From Prevotella sp. (GTDB lineage: Bacteria; Bacteroidota; Bacteroidia; Bacteroidales; Bacteroidaceae), in contig JAFPAS010000268.1 in the NCBI GenBank assembly GCA_017424205.1, forward strand, positions 1 through 6,266: 6,266 nt of DNA, written 5' to 3'. Position numbers and translations under genes: made by a program. The notes under the pieces are model-generated. The model was given only the letters and a program-made list of their open reading frames with translations. It did not search any database and was not told where the DNA came from. Of this stretch, positions 4,486 to 6,266 are shown one piece after another. Each line of letters starts with the position of its first letter. Within the stretch, counting starts at the first letter, position 1.

Positions 4486-5325
4486 ATGGAAATAATAAAA
4501 GATAAAGAATTTGGGGGCGAACGCCCGCTATATGGATTGCATGACGCGCATCTGCAGAATGTGGTCATACATGTAGGCGAGTCGTCGATAAAAGAGTCTG
4601 GAAATATAACTGCGGAGAATTGCCGGTTTGAAGGAAAATATGTCTTCTGGGAAACGGACGGCTTTTCTGTTACCGACTGCCATTTCACCGAAAGTGCGCG
4701 TTCGAGCTTGTGGTATTCACGAAACTGCCGTATGCTGAACTGCCGCGTGGAGGCTCCGAAACTATTCCGTCGTATGGACGGTATATACGTTGAGAATACA
4801 GATTTTCCTAACGGCGAGCAGTATCTGTGGGACTGCAAGAATATCGTGCTGAAGAATGTCACGATAGACAACTGCGACTATGCCTTTATGCACAGCGAGA
4901 ATATTCGCATAGATCATTACAGACAGAGCGGCAACTATGCATTCCAGTATGCTCGCAATGTAGAGATACACAATGCTGTGATTGATTCGAAGGATGCTTT
5001 CTGGGAGGCAGAGAATGTTACGGTATATGATAGCGAGATAAACGGAGAGTATCTGGCTTGGTATGGCAAGAATATACGTCTCGTCAGATGCCATCTTACA
5101 GGCGAGCAGCTGCTATGCTACGTTGATGGACTTGTGCTTGAGGACTGCACCTTCGGCAGCGATGCAAATCTTCTCTTTGAATATTCTTCTGTCAGCGGAA
5201 CGATAAAGGGTGATGTGGTGAGCATCAAGAATCCCACGACAGGAACGCTGCAAATTGAGGGAGAATGCGGCGAATTCATCATCGACGAAAACCAGAAACA
5301 ACCTGCCGACTTTGTGCTTGTGTAA
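4486..5325 (+). CDS. DUF3737 family protein, right-handed beta-helix
   Basis: A 279-aa protein that I recognise as the DUF3737 family, whose function is unknown. The opening FGGERPLYGLHDAHL (9-23) is typical of the family. From about residue 25 to 235 it consists of some nine coils of roughly 20 residues. Each coil has an aromatic rung (YVFWE, SLWYS, YLWDC, YAFMH, YAFQY, AFWEA, YLAWY, LLCYV), then an N-x-x-x-C/N turn and an F/I/V end, as in pectate-lyase-like parallel beta-helices. There is no signal peptide or membrane segment, so it is probably cytoplasmic. Such folds often bind or modify sugars, but no catalytic residues can be assigned here. It precedes the patB-like gene by 182 bp on the same strand, and the gap is filled with repeats. 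Confidence 0.88.
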   Translation: MEIIKDKEFGGERPLYGLHDAHLQNVVIHVGESSIKESGNITAENCRFEGKYVFWETDGFSVTDCHFTESARSSLWYSRNCRMLNCRVEAPKLFRRMDGIYVENTDFPNGEQYLWDCKNIVLKNVTIDNCDYAFMHSENIRIDHYRQSGNYAFQYARNVEIHNAVIDSKDAFWEAENVTVYDSEINGEYLAWYGKNIRLVRCHLTGEQLLCYVDGLVLEDCTFGSDANLLFEYSSVSGTIKGDVVSIKNPTTGTLQIEGECGEFIIDENQKQPADFVLV

Positions 5326-5338
5326 CGATAACGACAAC

Positions 5339-5435
5339 GAGCAAAGCCGAAGGCTTCGCCAACATGAGCAGCGAACGTCAAACGAAGCACGGCATAGTCG
5401 TGCCGTTTGGTGCGCGAATAGCGAATGCTGGCAAC
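5339..5435 (-). repeat. composite R1-hairpin-R2 element, copy F (inverted)
   Basis: Read on the minus strand: R1 (5435-5403, 29 of 33 bases identical to 991-1023), a GCACG/CGTGC hairpin with a loop containing CTATGC (5403-5387), then R2 (5382-5339). The same order occurs at 991-1094. The distal R2 half carries an AAGCC-GAA-GGCTT hairpin (5344-5356), 18 bp after the DUF3737 stop. It could act as a transcript end, but there is no T-run. Confidence 0.85.
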
Positions 5436-5453
5436 AGAGAACGTAAACGATAA

Positions 5454-5498
5454 CCTTTAACCTTTAACCCTTAACCCTTAAACTCACGACTTCATAAC
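5454..5498 (-). repeat. heptamer array (inverted, 4 units) plus two octamers
   Basis: CCTTTAA twice and CCCTTAA twice (5454-5481), the reverse complements of TTAAAGG and TTAAGGG, are followed by CTCACGAC and TTCATAAC (5483-5498). The octamers are the unit of the luxS-upstream array. The start codon of the next gene is nine bases further on. Confidence 0.85.
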
Positions 5499-5507
5499 CT
5501 AAAAACT

Positions 5508-6266
5508 ATGATACATGATTTTAATAAACCTGTAGACCGCTTCGGTACTAACAGTGTGAAGCATGACGAAATGCCTGACCGCGACACAATAGCGCTATGG
5601 GTGGCAGATATGGATTTTGAGACGGCGCCAGTTATACGCCAAGCCCTGCAGAAACGTATGGAGCATGGATGCTACGGATATACATTCGTGCCAGAATCAT
5701 ATTACCAGGCTTCGATAGACTGGTTTGGCAGACGTCACGGATGGCAGACGCAGCGTGAGTGGTATATCTATACCAGCGGTGTGGTGCCTGCACTCTCGGC
5801 TATAATCAAGGGCGTGCAGATACATCAGAACCACAATCAGGCTGATGAGATGAAGGTGCTTGTGCAGACACCTGTATATAACTGCTTCTTCTCATGCATA
5901 AGAAATAGCAGATGTGAGATGGCAGAAAACCGACTGGTGTATAGTGGTAATACATACACCATAGACTGGGAGGATTTTGAAACGAAATGTGCCGACCCCG
6001 CAGTGAAGATTTTCATTCTGTGCAATCCGCATAATCCTGCCGGACGAGTGTGGAGCCGTGAGGAGCTGGTGCGCATGGGAGAGATATGCCAGCGCTATGA
6101 TGTCTTTGTAATAGCCGATGAGATACATTGCGAATTTACTAACGATGTAGCTTATACACCGTTTGCTTCAGTTTCTGACACACAGTGCGCTGTCTGTGTG
6201 TCTCCATCGAAAGCATTCAATATCGCAGGCCTGCAGATTGCAAATATTATCGTGCAGAACGACAGC
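5508..6266 (+). CDS. patB: MalY/PatB-type PLP C-S lyase (cystathionine beta-lyase), 3' end cut off by window
   Basis: A fold-type I PLP enzyme of the MalY/PatB group. Members cleave cystathionine to homocysteine, pyruvate and ammonia, and many also desulfurate cysteine. The window holds the first 253 codons of a family usually near 390 aa. It opens with the family signature DFNKPVDRFGTNSVK (4-18), then LWVADMDF (30-37) and GYGYT-like CYGYT (55-59). PVY follows the large-domain start, NPHNPAGR lies at 173-180, DEIH at 204-207 (Asp204 pairs with the PLP ring nitrogen), and the Schiff-base Lys235 sits in SPSKAFN. The segment IHQNHNQADEM in the middle is longer than the usual short turn. The start ATG follows an A-rich leader. 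Homocysteine is also the product of LuxS upstream, which hints at shared sulfur metabolism. The regulatory role known for E. coli MalY cannot be inferred. Confidence 0.92.
   Translation, partial: MIHDFNKPVDRFGTNSVKHDEMPDRDTIALWVADMDFETAPVIRQALQKRMEHGCYGYTFVPESYYQASIDWFGRRHGWQTQREWYIYTSGVVPALSAIIKGVQIHQNHNQADEMKVLVQTPVYNCFFSCIRNSRCEMAENRLVYSGNTYTIDWEDFETKCADPAVKIFILCNPHNPAGRVWSREELVRMGEICQRYDVFVIADEIHCEFTNDVAYTPFASVSDTQCAVCVSPSKAFNIAGLQIANIIVQNDS

Overview
The window looks like part of a Bacteroidales chromosome, most probably a Prevotella/Segatella-like organism. This is an inference from three things. The gene set has Bacteroidetes character (RibF, LuxS, a NorM-type MATE, a DUF3737 beta-helix protein and a MalY/PatB lyase). 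The one convincing promoter has the Bacteroidetes form (TTG, a spacer of about 20 bp, then TAnnTTTG). The starts sit behind AT-rich leaders rather than strong Shine-Dalgarno sites. No mobile-element gene, tRNA, rRNA or CRISPR array is visible.

Layout: positions 1-1382 hold no credible gene and are packed with short repeats. Five genes follow, all on the + strand: ribF (1383-2303), luxS (2436-2951), a MATE efflux protein (about 2965-4347, possibly starting earlier and overlapping luxS), a DUF3737 beta-helix protein (4486-5325), and the first 253 codons of a MalY/PatB-type C-S lyase (5508 to the window edge). luxS and the MATE gene look co-translated. LuxS releases homocysteine and the AI-2 precursor, and the PatB-type enzyme also yields homocysteine from cystathionine, so the segment has a sulfur amino-acid flavour. 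RibF keeps an intact riboflavin kinase half, but its FMN adenylyltransferase half has lost several signature residues.

The most unusual content lies between the genes. Every intergenic gap except the luxS/MATE junction is filled from one small kit of modules: (i) heptamer arrays of the type GGTTAAG/GTTTAAT; (ii) octamer arrays of the type CTCATAAC/CTCACGAC; (iii) an octamer, GTGCAGAT, found only in the first 664 bases; (iv) nonamers of the type AAAAC+4; (v) a 33-bp module called R1 here; (vi) a small hairpin whose stem co-varies between copies; (vii) a module of about 49 bp called R2 here, itself readable in 7-bp steps and usually flanked by CTTTCCR heptamers. Their order and orientation are mostly consistent (heptamer array, then R1+hairpin or CTTTCCR units, then R2). 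One R2 copy runs into the 3' end of ribF and supplies its last codons and stop. I do not recognise this kit as a named repeat family; the names R1 and R2 are local labels.
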